Below the pieces are notes generated by a model. It saw only the letters and a list, made by a program, of their open reading frames with translations. It had not been told where the DNA came from and made no database searches. The position numbers and the translations under genes are program-made. Source: Gnetum montanum (taxonomy: Eukaryota; Streptophyta; Gnetopsida; Gnetales; Gnetaceae). From it: DNA of 64,000 nt. The stretch is taken from the NCBI GenBank assembly GCA_015680685.1, contig MNCI01003547.1, positions 650,763 to 714,762 of the forward strand, read 5' to 3'. This document shows, in pieces, positions 34,522 to 47,245 of this stretch (positions are counted from its first letter, which is position 1; each line of letters begins with the position of its first letter).

Positions 34522-36850
34522 CAATGCCCTAACAAATGCTTATACGATGGGATCTCCAGGAACTTCATGTTGAGTATGTTGTGCAATATAGTAATGCCAG
34601 AGATTATTGTCCCACTAAGGCATAATGTCTCAAGGATCGTCAGTTAGAACAATGTTATGAATTTGCAAATGGAGAAGACTTTAATGATTCCCCATTCCTG
34701 CTATACCAAAAGGATGGTGAGGAACCCTTCTTTAGGGGTTTTTCATTCAGTGAAATTCCTCTCTTTGACTATGATGAAGGAGGTCAAAAATAGAACTTGC
34801 AATCCACAATTCACAATCTTGGTTGTAGTAAGAATGGATCCAATAACAAAGAAGGATCCAGTGAGGCAAGCCAAGGCAGAGATGCAGACAAGAAATAAGA
34901 TCATGATTGTGGTCACAATCACTGAAGAGGGGGTAGCAGAAACTATGATGATACTAGTCCTTCTTCCTCTTCACCTTCATCATCATCCTCTTCTTCTTCT
35001 AGCTTTAATCGCAACTATAGGAGGCAAGAACATGATGGAGGTAACCAAAATGATCAAAGGGACTATCGAGCAAGGCAAGATCAAGGGTGCAGATATTCAA
35101 GAGAGGCACATCACCATGAACAAAGGGGTAGTAGAGGGCTCGTAGGCACCATAATCATGGTCTCAATGAGCCTTTGCTTGCTACCCAAAGTATGCTCAAT
35201 ATCGTAGAGGCAATACGAATTCCAATGAGGCACATGAAGGATAGTTAGATCAAAAGGCTAGACATGAACAATATTTCTTGGTTTGAAGGGGGATATAACT
35301 CTACTCCACAGAATCATCTCTAAGCTTTTCAAGATGCATGTGCCTTGTAGAAAATAGAGAATGAGTCGCAAAAACTTAAGTTATTTCCAAGGACACTCAT
35401 CAAAGAAGCAAAGAACTAGTACTAGTCCTTAGAGCCAAAATCTTTTAGACAATGGAGTACCATGCTTGAATTATTTAATGATAAATATCAAACATACTCT
35501 AGAGTGTCCAACTTGAGAAGGAAAGTCCAAGGGTGGAAACAACGAACACACAAAGCCTTGGATGCCGCTATTGGCTGATACTATTCCTTAATGCACAAAT
35601 GTCCTAGCCATGGTTATTCTCAACTAGATCAACTTCATCACATTGTAGATAGGCTTCGATTAGAAATGAGGAGAACCCTTGGTGTCTATGCCCAGTGGTG
35701 ACTATTAGAATTAACTGCCCGTCAAATACAAAGTCTAATCAAGCAAGTAACTAAAGTGGAGGATGAATTAAGAAAAAGAGAAAGTGCAAAAGAATATAAC
35801 CATGATCCTTCCATTCGTAAGAGGGAGGTTTGATTTTGTGATAGTGAGGAAGAATCCATACCTGATGAGGTGGTGAATAGGAAAACATTGCCACTCCAAA
35901 AATTTTAATCTAAAATTATGACCAAGGTTGATCAATTATGGGACTCCATGGATAGCAGATTTCAAGCTATCCTAAAAATTGCTGAAGAGTCCAAAAAACA
36001 AGGTAATGATTGTAAGCATAGGAGGCATAAGAAAGTTGAACGTGACTATCAAAAAGGCAAGGATAAGATTGTTGTAATAGAAGAAGTTGTGAAAAGTGAA
36101 TCAAATGATAATGGTGGATGTGACATTTGCTAGTATGAACATCCTAAGGGATGTTTCCCCATAGTGTCACATTTATAGGAATTTGGGGTGTATGCTTTGA
36201 ATCCACAACTAACACAAAGGCAAACATCTAGAAGATTACCTTATCCTCAAGGTAATTTTAGGAAGTTCCACCAACAATAACAATATTATCCAACACATCG
36301 AAATCATATGAGCAATATCAACATTGGCAACAACCATAATCATGGGCGCTAGCACCACCAAGGCAATAATATCCATACATACAACCTAATCCATATGGGT
36401 ACTATGTTCAGCAACCCCTATCTCCATGTGACTTTTCCAGTTATATTTCTACTTTTCAATCTCACTACCATCCTTTTGATTATTATCAAACTCATTCTCT
36501 GCATGAAAGAAGGTATGCCACCTTTTATCCTTATCCCTTCCTAACCCTACACATGTTCTTCCTCTAGCCGCATAGCTACTACCTACTCCACCTATGTAGG
36601 GTGAACTACCAGCTCAACTGCAACAACACAATGCTACTAGGGTTATTAATCTACAACCAGTTCATCAATCAAGTGGGTCAAATACTCAATCAAAGAAAAG
36701 ACCTTTCTTTCGACACTACAATCCATGTAAGCCCTCAAATACACATGATGTTAACAACCCTATCCCTCCATCTTCCTCTATATCAAATTCTTGTCCCCTT
36801 CAAATCAAACACTGCATAAGATCCATATCGTGATGCTTACTAACATTATA
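34522..36850 (+). pseudogene. Element A gag, main part
   Basis: Continues the gag frame from 7736. Recognisable in order: YEFANGEDFNDSPF, a Ser-rich run with Arg/Gln/His-rich stretch (34950-35140; B has the same SSSSSSS region), NNISWFEGGYNSTP, the Retrotrans_gag fold (TMLELFNDKYQTYSRV, VQGWKQ, YYSLMHKCPSHGY, LRLEMRRTL) at 35450-35680, a Lys/Glu-rich region and a Pro/Tyr-rich tail. Many stops and frameshifts. ORFs in other frames here, including one of 162 codons, are shadows. Confidence 0.75.
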
Positions 36851-37342
36851 TCTAATTGGATTTGTGCTAGAAACCTTCCTGAGAAATTAGTCAATCTTAG
36901 AAGTTCTCTTATTTATTTGTAGATGGCTGGGAATGAATCGTGCAAAGCTCTTCTTGACTTAGGTTCTGGTGTTAATTTAATTTCTCATGAGATGTACACT
37001 GCATGGAACCTACCTCCTCTCAAGAAGAGCAATATAAAATTAGAATTGGAAAACCAGTCCATCACTATTCCATTGGGACTATTGAAAGACATTTTGATCA
37101 CTGTCTGTGGGTGGTCTTATCTTGCTGATTTCCTAGTAATCAAAGTGGAGAACTACAAAGGGGACTTTCCAATCATCATGGGAATGGCACGACTTAGCAC
37201 CATTGATGTAAGAATGGACATTAGACATCTTTCCCTAGAAATATCCAAAGAAACTGCATTCAGAAAGATTGAGAGAAGTGAGCTCCATGTAGCACATACA
37301 ATGATACATGGTATAATTGTGTGCAGAAACTCTGGGCCATGA
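36851..37342 (+). pseudogene. Element A aspartic protease domain
   Basis: Open from an ATG at 36923. CKALLDLGSGVNLISHEMY holds the active-site loop (DSGS-like, reading DLGS), with DFPIIMGMARLST as the second strand and flap region. Element E has the same protein in two pieces (RVKLIAQETYKA and FPIIIGRAWLRTMDA). Processes the gag-pol polyprotein. Confidence 0.8.
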
Positions 37343-40300
37343 AATAAACATCTATCTCTACATGCAAGTAGTGTGCACCAAAAGTATAAATTCAAAGGTA
37401 TCCATATGTAGCAACCATAAAATAGGAGGGCACCGAATGGCTGACTACTAATTCTAAGAGTAGCACACTTTGCATGGAACCAAGTGAGAGCCTGACATGC
37501 ACATATGTCACAAGCATGGATAAACTAGAGCAAGTTCATTACCAACTCTCTAATGATGAAAATGATGATACTTATTGGAGAGACTTGGACATTCCTAAAA
37601 ATTTCAAGCAATAGCCCCTTGACCTAAAAATGCTACCAATCAGAATGGAATATGTATTTTTTAAAAATGGGAAGCTAGTCATAATTAATGCAAATCTTAC
37701 TCTAGAGCAAAAAAAGATGTTGTTTAATGTGGTTAAAAAATGGTTAGCAACTTTTGCTTGGTTATATATTAAACTCATAGGGATTGATCCTAGGATATGC
37801 TAGCATTATATCTACACTAATCTGACCATGAAGCCAAAGAGATACCTACAGAGTTGATTGAACCCCAAACTAAAGCAAGTTGTCAAAGAGGAAATCCAAC
37901 AACTCCTCGAGATGGGGTTCATTTATTCCATTGCGAATAGTGAGTGGGTTAGTCCACTCATGATTGTGCCAAAGAAATGTGGCAAGTGGTAGGTCTACAT
38001 CAATTTTTGACTACTAAATATGGCAACATTCAAGGACCATTTTTTGTTGCCATTTGTTGATCAAGTGTTAGACACAATATCTAGGCATTACTACTATAAT
38101 TTTCTAAATAAATATAGTGGCTATAACCAAATTCAAATTACACTGGAGGACTAAGCGAAGGCAACATTCACAAGTCCTTGGGGAACTTTTGCATATCATA
38201 AGATGCCATTTGATCTATCAATGCTCCTACTACATTCCAATGCCTGGTTCTGAGCATTTTTCAATAGAAAATTGGAAGTGGTGTGGAAGTCTTCATGGAT
38301 GACTTCTCCACTTATGAAGCTACATTTGAGTAAGCCCTAGACTGCATTGAGCAAGTTCTAAAATGATGTGTTGGAACCAACTTGTGGCTCAATTGGCAAA
38401 AAGGTCACCTACTGGTCTAGGAATGCATTGTATTAGGGCACAGAATATCACAAGTAGGAATTGAGGTAGATCCTAAGAAAATAAGGGTCATCCAAGGAAT
38501 AACCCGCCAACCAAAAATTGTCAAAAATGTTCAATCATTCCTTGGAAATACTAGCTACTACCGGTGATTCATAGAGAATTTCTCTAAGATCGCAAGGTCG
38601 TTGGCGAAGCTAACAAAGAAAGATGCTCTATTTGTCTGTACCACGAAATGTGAAAAAGCATTCCAACAGCTGAAAGAGAAACTTGTAGAAACTCCAATCC
38701 TGCAAGCATCCAACTAGTCCAAATCATTTCATGTCATGATAGATGCATCAAATTATGCCTTGGGGGTTGTGCTTACATAGATGAACAACAAGATATGTCC
38801 ATACTATATCCACTGTGCTAGTCAAAGCATTGTGGGTGCATAACTGAGCTACACCACTAACAAAAAAGAATTGATGGTAGTGGTGTTTACTCTAGAGAAT
38901 TTTAGGCATTATGTGTTTGGATACAAGGTGTTTGTGCACACGAACCACAATGCCATTTGCTTCCTAATGAACAAACCAACGGTGAGCCCTTGTGTCATAT
39001 GGTGGTTGGTGATCTTGCAAGAATTCAATTTGATGATGGTAGATTGAAAGGACATTGAGAATGTGGTTGTTGATCATTTGTCTTGGTTGCAATGGAACAA
39101 CAAAAAGGAAGAAAATCCACTATCTGATATGTTTCCTGATGAACTCCTCTTTGCTGGGGCTATAACTGAACAATTGCCCAATGAGCCTAAATGGTATGAT
39201 GGCATGCTCACCTATCTTCTTACCCAAGAGATGCCACAAGGATTGGACCACTGAAAGAAATAGCAGTTTCTTCACTAGGTAAAACACTTCATGGAGATCA
39301 ACGGATACCTCTACAAGGTGTACGTCAATGGCTTGGTTCATCGGTGTGTCTGTGGTGTTGATCAACTACACGTTCTCCAAGATGCTCATGAAGGTCCTTG
39401 TAAAGGACACTATGTTGAGAGATGCACAGCCATTAAAATCCTAATGGCAAGGTACTATTGGCCAATAATCTTTAGGGATGCTCACCATTACGTCTGCTCT
39501 TGTGAATGATGCCAACAAGATGGTGGAATGATTACTCGAATGGAGGAACCTCAACAATGAATTGAACCACTGGAACCCTTTAACATCTAGGGCATTGATT
39601 TCATGGGTCCCATCATGCCCATGTCAAATGAAAAGGCATACATCATAGTTGCTATTGACTATTATATGAAATGGGCAGAATAGCAGCCATCATCGACTAT
39701 ACATCTTCTACTACTGCTTAGTTTGTATAGCAAAATGTTGTAAACATGTTTGGTATGCCATGTGCATTAATTTTTGATAATGAAACTCACTTTACAAGCA
39801 CAACTTTTTAAAAACTCATGTAACACTTAGGGGTTGAACATAAACTCACAACACCCTACCAACCCCAAGCTAATGGTCAAGCTAAGGTTACTAATAGGGA
39901 AATCACAAGAATTATAACAAGAACTGTTACCAAAAATAGAAAAGACTAGAGCACAAAACTCAATGATGTCCTTTGGGCCTACCACTTAACATGGAAACTT
40001 CTTATAGGCTATTCTCCCTATGAGATTGTGTATGGAAAATTACCAAAACTTCCTATTCACTATGAGCTCCATACACTTCCAACACCTTGTGACCTCAACC
40101 TTGACTTGAGCCTAGCACAAAAAGAAAGACTAATGAATCTCAACCTGCTAGACGAAAATTGATTGGTGGCCTTATCATTTAACAAGTTGCACAAGGCCTA
40201 CAACAAAAGTACCATGACCTTAAAATCAACAAAGTCAAATTTCAATTGGGAGATAAGGTTCTCTATTGGAATCACACACATGTACCTCAACAAACTAAGT

Positions 40301-40440
40301 TCCAAACATTGTGGAAAGGACCTTACATCATTTATAAAACTTTTCCTTATGGGGCCATGATGATTTACAAACCTAAGAGCCCAAACAAGGAATAGCTAGT
40401 TAACATCCAACAAATCAAACCTTTCCATGAGCATAAGCTA
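37343..40440 (+). pseudogene. Element A pol: RT, RNase H, integrase
   Basis: RT from about 37860 (VVKEEIQQLLEMGFIY, SEWVSPLMIVPKK, FLNKYSGYNQIQ, WGTFAYHKMPF) to 38560, frameshifted near 38215. RNase H about 38730-39080 (MIDASNYALGVV, TTNKKELMVVVFTLENFRHYV, VVDHLSWL). Integrase about 39300-40000 (HEGPCKGHY finger, GIDFMGPIM with the first Asp kept, then decayed) and C-terminal part to 40440. A dozen or more stops. A single RNase H domain distinguishes it from D. Confidence 0.82.
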
Positions 40441-40509
40441 GCAAATACAACAAACACCTCATCGAATGAATAACCACACTCCATATTTTGAATCTCTTCA
40501 TTTCAACTT

Positions 40510-40526
40510 AGTCATGGAGGAGATGG
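40510..40526 (+). other. Conserved internal purine-rich motif in element A
   Basis: AGTCATGGAGGAGATGG. B has AGTCATGGGGGAGATG at 52918-52933, E a related motif on the minus strand at 6015-5998. It ends the last coding frame (LSHGGD/ISHGGD) about 1.9 kb before the 3' LTR. Resembles a polypurine tract, but LTRs and duplications place the LTR start elsewhere. Confidence 0.5.
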
Positions 40527-42426
40527 CCATCCATGCTAATCATATAAGTGGCTCCTCAATTTTTTATCTTTTTGTTTTACACATTCTTTATTTTACATCT
40601 TCTTGTTTTCATGTTATTAATCTTTTCTAATTCTTGTTTTACATCATCGTTAGTACATTTTCTATTTCTTGAATATTTTACACTTTCTTTTATATATATT
40701 TTTTATTTTATTTTGGTGTAATTTTCTAACTTTTTGTTAATAAGTGCCAAGTACAGTGGTAATGCGTTGCTTGATGGTGGTATGTACTATTTTGTTATTT
40801 GATTGTTGGTGTCTAGATTTTGGCTTTGAATTTTGTTACAAATGATTAGGACATGGTTTCTTTTTCATGCAACAGGCAGTGAGTCCATAACATCCACCCA
40901 TCCACAAACTCCAGGATTTTCCTTGTTTTGAAAATGTGTAGTCCCTTTTTCATTAATAAAACCTTAACAAATTTGTGACTTCGATAGTTTCTAGAATTGG
41001 AAAGGATTCAAAGGTTTGAATAGGGTGTGACTTCAAGGGAATTCGGTATTCTTTGTGCTATTTTGTTTGCCTAAGCACATGTGGGTATTCATGGATTTCT
41101 TACCATTCCATGTTGACCAATAAAAGAAAGTTGAATATGTTTTTGCATGGTGTGGTTCTCATAAAAAAAAATTAGAAAAAACATTATGGGAATTCAAAGC
41201 ACATCCCTTAGATGAAATAAACAGGCTACAAGCATTGGTTAAGGGACTAGAAAGACATGTTACCCATGCCTGAAGGTCCCCTCTAACTAAGGCCCTTCCT
41301 TACTTCCTACTTCTATTTTCTTTTTTTATCAGGAGTAGTAGTTGTTCTGTGGATGCACTCTTGTGTGTTAGGGGGATAGACTGGTCTTAGAATAGTGATG
41401 CAAAGTCACTGAACAAGGTTGGTTTTGGTCTAGACTAATGATGAATCTTCTCAAGTCATTTAACCATGAAATTCACAAGGGACTTCATGTGACCTTAATC
41501 AGAAACTCCATTTCCCTCTCTCTCATCCATCTATGCTTTCCATGTCTCACCTCACTGCTAGTTTCATGTTCTTGTTCGATGTCTTGGTTTGATGTGTTGA
41601 AATTCTTAAGTAGTTTCTACTTAACCTTCCATAACCATTAATCATCCATGAAGCCCATAAACTCTTTGGTTTGAAGATATGTAAGGACATAAAAGGCTTG
41701 TGCCTACTTTGGGAAGGACCCATTTGCATATCGTTTGATTCGATTAGTTAAGTTCTTTACCCTTAAACAATCTTATAATCAAATCCTATTGTTTACCTCA
41801 TTAATGGCATCCAATTGTGCACATCTTCACAACATTTTTCAATGAACTTTCCTTTTTATTGTTGTCAATTCTTACACCCTTTTCAAATATTTTTTTATGT
41901 AGAACTTTTTCAATTTTAATGGACTCCTTATCTATTTTACCCTATCTGTCAACCTTCTCGCTAACACTCCTAAAGGAATCAATCTACCACAATCACAACC
42001 TAGTCAAGTGTAACCACCAACGAAACAAGGCATTTAACAACTATGTCTTACATAATGCATACTAATTCACGATTTTCTTATGATTGCAGTGGGAAGCATG
42101 GATTGGAAGTGGGACTATTTTCACCAAGGATAACGTGGCAATACAACACAACAAGGACCATTCATAATCATTGGCACTTCTCTCTTGCTCTTTAGCCTCC
42201 AAGAGGGTGGGTGTTAGTTCTACCTAAGGTGTTCACTTCTCTTATCATGAACACCCAATTTTGTAAAAGATTGTAACTCCATACAGTTGGGCACTTAGAG
42301 TCTATTTGTTCCATCTAAGTCAATTTGTATGTCAACCAATAATCCCATGTCTTCCCAATATTTTGTAAGGAACTTGTTCCTCCTCTTCTTCACTTGAAGA
42401 CAAGCTTTCATTCAGTTGTGAGGGTA
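40527..42426 (+). repeat. Element A 3' non-coding region and polypurine tract
   Basis: No gene recognised. Shares short blocks with B (GAAAGACATGTTACCCATG near 41250; GGGAAGGACCCATTTGCATA near 41712) and with E in reverse. An acceptor-like TTTTCTTATGATTGCAG lies at 42075-42091. The tract TTGTGAGGGTA (42416-42426) directly precedes the LTR start TGATGAG. Confidence 0.6.
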
Positions 42427-43280
42427 TGATGAGTTATATTCTAACACACTTCGATATCAAAGTTGTAACATCATATACCCGATGTTGGAACCTAGGACAT
42501 GATGTCAAATATTTGATATCATTAGGTATACACTGACCTATAAATATAGTGCTTGGGCTCACAATTTTTAGATAGTTTTTCATAGTTTCACATAGAGTAG
42601 TGAAGCTCTTGTAGTTTGTTTTCTCCAGAGTTAGAATTTTTTCTGAGTGGCCACAATAGGAGTCTAAGTATGTACGGATCTTTGTTCAAACACTGATGTA
42701 CCTGAGTGTAGCAGTGTGATGAGAATAAAAACAAACCCTTTTGATAATCCTTGCAACACTAAGAATAGATTAAGGTTTCCTTTAATGCACTTTACTTTCA
42801 TGCACTTTACTTTAATGCATTTAAATTAAGCAATTAATTTCTAGTTGTTAATGAACACAAGAACGACCACTTCGAGCATACATATAGCGTTTGGTAACCA
42901 AGTAATCTTTAACATTTGGTAGCCCAACAATGCTATATGTGTTCAAGATGTGTCCAGAAAAGTGGGATGGGTACTTGTGTTAGGCTAGCTAACTAGTGAA
43001 TGAATTAGATCTTAAGTTACTCTACCTTTCATTCTTGTTGTAGGTGACTAAACTTATAAAACATAAAATGAGAAAAATCATGTACCTTAATTACACTTAA
43101 ACCATACCCTTGAGCTCCACAAGTTTAGTTGGGAAGACAACGAACATTCTCAATGCCCATTTCACTTCCTAGAGGAACTAGTGCACTGGAGAACTATAGG
43201 TCCATAGAATTCACCCAGATTACACGTGAACACCTTAGTGATTTATATGGTTAGGCATAGGGGTACCTTGCCACTCATCA
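42427..43280 (+). repeat. 3' LTR of element A
   Basis: 854 bp, TGATGAG...CTCATCA, followed by GTAAT. TATA box CCTATAAATATAG near 42538, palindromic GATATC region 42450-42530. Collinear with 6545-7372. Slightly longer because of a short repeat around TTTGGTAACCAAG/TTTGGTAGCCCAA (42889-42930). Confidence 0.9.
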
Positions 43281-43285
43281 GTAAT

Positions 43286-43507
43286 GCAAGAAATTTTTTA
43301 GGCCTGTGTGGCCTCATGCTCATCTTCCTTGAAAATTTCCAAGGACAAGTCTCTCATTCGTTACTTAGCATCCATTGTGCGAAGCCATGCTCTTCCTATA
43401 ATGATAGGAAAGTCACTATTATTATTCTTCACATTAATCATCAAAAAATCTACTAAATAAGAACACGCATTGATAGTGATCATCACATATTCTATCTACC
43501 CCAAAGG
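43286..43507 (-). pseudogene. Element E protease, C-terminal half
   Basis: Minus-strand frame PLG…VDFLMINVKNN…DFPIIIGRAWLRTMDA, collinear with the second half of the A protease. Bounded left by the GTAAT duplication of A and right by solo LTR F. Continues from 44315 on the other side of F. Confidence 0.75.
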
Positions 43508-43512
43508 ACTAA

Positions 43513-44309
43513 TGATGAGCAACGAGTATACCCTACGCCTAACCATACAAATCACTAGTGTTCACTTAGCGATTCAGTTGAATTCCATAGACTTTAGGTT
43601 TCTAAGTACACTAGTTCTAGGACGTGAATCTAACCATTGCAATCATTGTCTTCTCAATTCCACTTGTGAAGTGCAAATGTATGGTTAAGTGTAAATGTGG
43701 CATATGATTTTTATCATTTTATCGTACATGATTTAAGTCACCTAAGTGCTAGAAATAAGGTGATAAATGTTTAATTAATGTAAGAACTAGCTAATACTTA
43801 ACTGATCCTAACATAAGCATTTGTTTCCACCTTCTGTACACATCTTGAACACGTTATAGCACCACTGGGTTACCAAACGTTAAGCATCATTGGGATTACC
43901 AAGAGTTAAACATATGCTCAAAGTGTTCATACTTATGTTCATTGTTTAATTAGTATTAATTACTTAGTTAAAATTCACTAAAGTAAAGTGCTTGAATGAT
44001 AAATGCATAAGGAAACAATTAATCTATTCCAAGTGCTACAAGGTTTGATTAGAAAAGCTCTTCTTTATTGTAATTTACAGTGAAGTGCTCATGGACATGA
44101 GTACTCGAATAAAGATCTATACACTCTTTGACTCCTACTATGGGCACTCAAAAAATATTCTAACTTTTAGAAGGAAAAAATGCAAGAGCTTCACTACAAC
44201 TAAGGAAAGATTGCCATCAATGTCGTGAGTAGGTGCACATTTATAGGCAAAAACAATGTGCCACATCAACGAGATCCCATCGATGCGACCCGACTATCAT
44301 GACTCATCA
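43513..44309 (-). mobile_element. LTR F: solo Athila-family LTR in the protease frame of element E
   Basis: 797 bp, TGATGAG...CTCATCA, with TATA (TTTATAGGC, minus) near 44240. Flanks ACTAA (43508-43512) and ACTAC (44310-44314) form a 5-bp duplication with one mismatch. Excising F gives DQLVSSPLG in E where A has NQSITIPLG, the same length, which confirms the ends. No internal region, so it arose by LTR recombination. Confidence 0.85.
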
Positions 44310-44314
44310 ACTAC

Positions 44315-47100
44315 TGACTAATTGATCTACTAGCTCTAGTCTTATGTTGTACTTCTTTAATGGTAATAGGTTTCATGCCTTGTATGTTTCTTGAGCTATC
44401 AACTTAACTCTAGAACTAGAGTCTAGCAGAGCTATACATGATGAATTTCTAACTATTTGTAAATAAATCAAAGGACTTCCAGGTTCTATTCTTTTCTTAG
44501 GAAGATTTCCTACTTTTATCCAATGTGTTATTATCTCTATAAGCATGATAGTGGTCAAGTTCTTTTCTACTAATATCAGAAGCATTGTATTTGTAGGAGT
44601 ATTTATCATAAAAGGAACTTGATTGGATAAAGTCTTTAATCTACTAGCCTTTTCTAGACTTATTCTTAAGAAATGATGTTTTCTAGATTTACATTTAGTT
44701 TTGCTAGTATAATCCCCTCTTTGTATACTCACTACCCTAGTAGCACTTTTCTTCTGAGGTTGTGTTAGTAGTTCTCCTTGCATGACTAGTGGTGGTACTG
44801 GTGGTAAAGTTTTGGGAGCTTGGAATGAGAAACCAACTATTACTTGGGATGTGGAAGAATTTGAATCCATGCATGAAGTAGTGGATCTATATTATTCTAG
44901 TGAATAGTAGGAAGAGGAAGCAATGGATAGAAGCATTTCCCAAAGAGATTGGATGTTGGATGTAGTATCCACAGGGATCTAGTTCACTATATGAATACTT
45001 TTCCCTCAGTGATTGCATTCCCCACATTTTTGGTTGTTGCCACTGTTGCGAGTATTACAAATAAGCCTCGCTTGAATAGAACATTTGCTAATAGGGCTGT
45101 TGGAAGTTACCTTGTGTATAAGGTAACCATCAAGGCATTTTTTTTCTTAACAAATTTTGGAATAAGTACATATACCCTAGACTCTTGTAAGTGGGCCATA
45201 ACAAGGTATCATCCCTTAGGATGTTCATACTTGCACACTTTACATCCTTTGTCATTTTCTAAACTAGAGTTTGTTATTTTCTCTACTACAACAAATTTTC
45301 CTTTATTCTTGTAGTTTTCTCATCCATTGTCTCTTCTTTTCTTCTTGTCCTTGATTTTATTTAGGGCTTCTTTAGCTTTTTCTTCTACTATCTTCAGTGT
45401 TATAGTGAATTTTTCATCTACAGAATTCTACATTTTTTCTACCTTGATTGCAATGTCATTAACTGATTTCTAAATTGGTAGAGTCTTCCACTGGATTGTA
45501 TCTTCCAAAGTTTCCTCTTCTTGTGACTCATGTATTCTTACATCCCTTTTTCTTATCATTGGATTTCTATTGTACTCTTTAGCAGATTCTCTTTTTCTTA
45601 GCTCTCCTTCTTATTTTGCCACTTGGTCAATGAGTCTTTTAATACAATGAGCTATCATCTTGGATAATATCCCTTGGGCATACACCTTAACGGTTTCTCT
45701 AGTCTTATTCCTTAGCCCATCAATGATGTGTTAGAGTTATTTCTTTTGAGAAAATCTATGGCCTGAGCACCTATGTAGTAAGGAATACTACCTACCCATT
45801 GCTACATCAAGGTATTTATGTGTCCCTTGCTTCCATCCTTGGATTTGTTTTCTTAGATTAGACACTTTAAAATAAGTTTGATACTTATTATTGAAGATCG
45901 CTAGCATGGTACTCCATCTTCAAATTAATTCTAGTTCTAAGGATTTGTACTAGCTCTCTACTTCCTTTATGAGTGTTCTAGGAAAAAACTTTAATCTTTG
46001 CTAATCATTTTCAATATTTTGTAGGACACAGGCATCATGGAAGGCTTGAAGATGGTGTTGTAAATCTGCATTATATCTACCTTTGAATTTTTTAGTGTTA
46101 TTCATGTCTAGTCGCTTAATGCAACTATCCTTTACATGCTTGGTAAGAATATACATAGCTTCCTTAATGTTGATCATGTTTCAAGTGGCTAGTAAGGGTT
46201 CTTTGTAGTCTTCAAGTTCGTGAAATCTATTGTAGTGATGACCTCGTCAATGCTCATGATTCTCTCTTTCCTCATGCTTGTTCCTTTCTCTTCGTTCATC
46301 TAGGTTATTTTTCTCTTCATCATGATGCCTTCTTCTATAAGAATATCTCTCATGGTCCCTTCATCTTTCCTCATCCTAATCCCTTAGTCTTTGTTCTGTC
46401 TTGCTAGAATATGTAAATGAATGTGAGGAAGAAGATGAAGGAGTTGGAGAACAATGTTAGGTAGTTCTCCTCCTATGACTTCTTGATTCATCACCCTTAG
46501 ATTCAGTGGAGGTCTTAGGCCTTGAGTTCCTCCTAAGGTTGGAATCTTCCTTATCTCTTCTAGGGGTTTTTGCAAGAGCTTAATGCAATTTTATCTTAAT
46601 GTGATCTTCAATGTGGACAATTGGTGTTTGAGAGTGGGACCCATGAGTTTGATAGAATTTCTTAGTTTGGAATATAACATCTTATTTTTCTTCCAAGAAA
46701 ACTATTTGAGGTATTCTCTTTCCTTTATCATGCTCATGTCTCATCTCCATGATGGCATCCCTTCTTTCCTAAGCCTCAGTTGATTAGTATGGCTTGGTCA
46801 TGTGTTTCGTGATGTGGCACCCCTCTTCTCATGGTCAAGGTTTAACCTCATAAAGGTTACACGAAACATTGATGGTGCTAAGCATTCTAGTGGCAAGACA
46901 ATGTTGCCCTGTAAATCTTTTCATTTGCGTTGTTCATCCTAGTAAAAAACAAATATGATGTCAAGATAGTAGGGGTCACTATGAGCATAGGAAATTTTGG
47001 TTTGCATCAATGCACTCCATTCTTCTTCAATATAATTCTTTTCATGACTTTTATTAAATTCAGTAGTAGGTAGAGATTTTTCTTTAGTTATAGAAGCCAT
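44315..47100 (-). pseudogene. Element E gag and N-terminal half of protease
   Basis: Minus strand ATG at 47100 (MASITKEKSLP), the block YAHSDPYYLD, then KDLQGNIVLP (A: MKGNIVLLP), a Ser/His-rich segment near 46440, a decayed Retrotrans_gag region (45500-46150), and an open stretch 44870-44373 ending in the protease start (CIALLDSSSRVKLIAQETYKA; DSSS for DSGS). Many stops and frameshifts. The plus-strand ORFs here are shadows. Confidence 0.75.
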
Positions 47101-47224
47101 ATTAAGTGTTTTGACATTTAAGTGTGTACTTTTTGAGAAAAAAATATTCTAAGTATAAAAGATGTACTTTTTGATGTTTGACACAACAAAATTTGTAAAA
47201 GCAACTACTTATCAAACATTGATA

Positions 47225-47244
47225 CATCCTTGGTAATGGTGCTA
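47225..47244 (-). other. Primer-binding site of element E (tRNA-Asp type)
   Basis: In element sense TAGCACCATTACCAAGGATG, one base after the LTR. All six differences from TGGCGCCGTTGCCGGGGATG are G-to-A. Confidence 0.8.
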
Positions 47245-47245
47245 A

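Larger units (their letters stand above)
6545..43280 (+). mobile_element. Element A: Athila-like Ty3/gypsy retrotransposon with full pol, split by element C
   Basis: LTRs 6545-7372 and 42427-43280, identical GTAAT duplications outside, tRNA-Asp primer site at 7374, gag start at 7533, interruption by C after 7736, gag resumed at 34522, then protease, RT, RNase H and integrase up to about 40440, and a 1.9 kb non-coding stretch before the 3' LTR. Without its insertion the element is about 9.95 kb. All domains carry stops, so it is inactive. It is the only Athila-family member here with pol, and could represent the kind of element that mobilised E and B. Confidence 0.9.

Noticed and set aside
34657-35145. 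162-codon ORF with Met/Ile-rich protein
   Set aside because: Wrong frame of element A gag; the true frame shows YEFANGEDF and the Ser-rich run that is conserved in B.
44949-45314. 121-codon plus-strand ORF
   Set aside because: Antisense shadow of the decayed element E gag; no features of its own.
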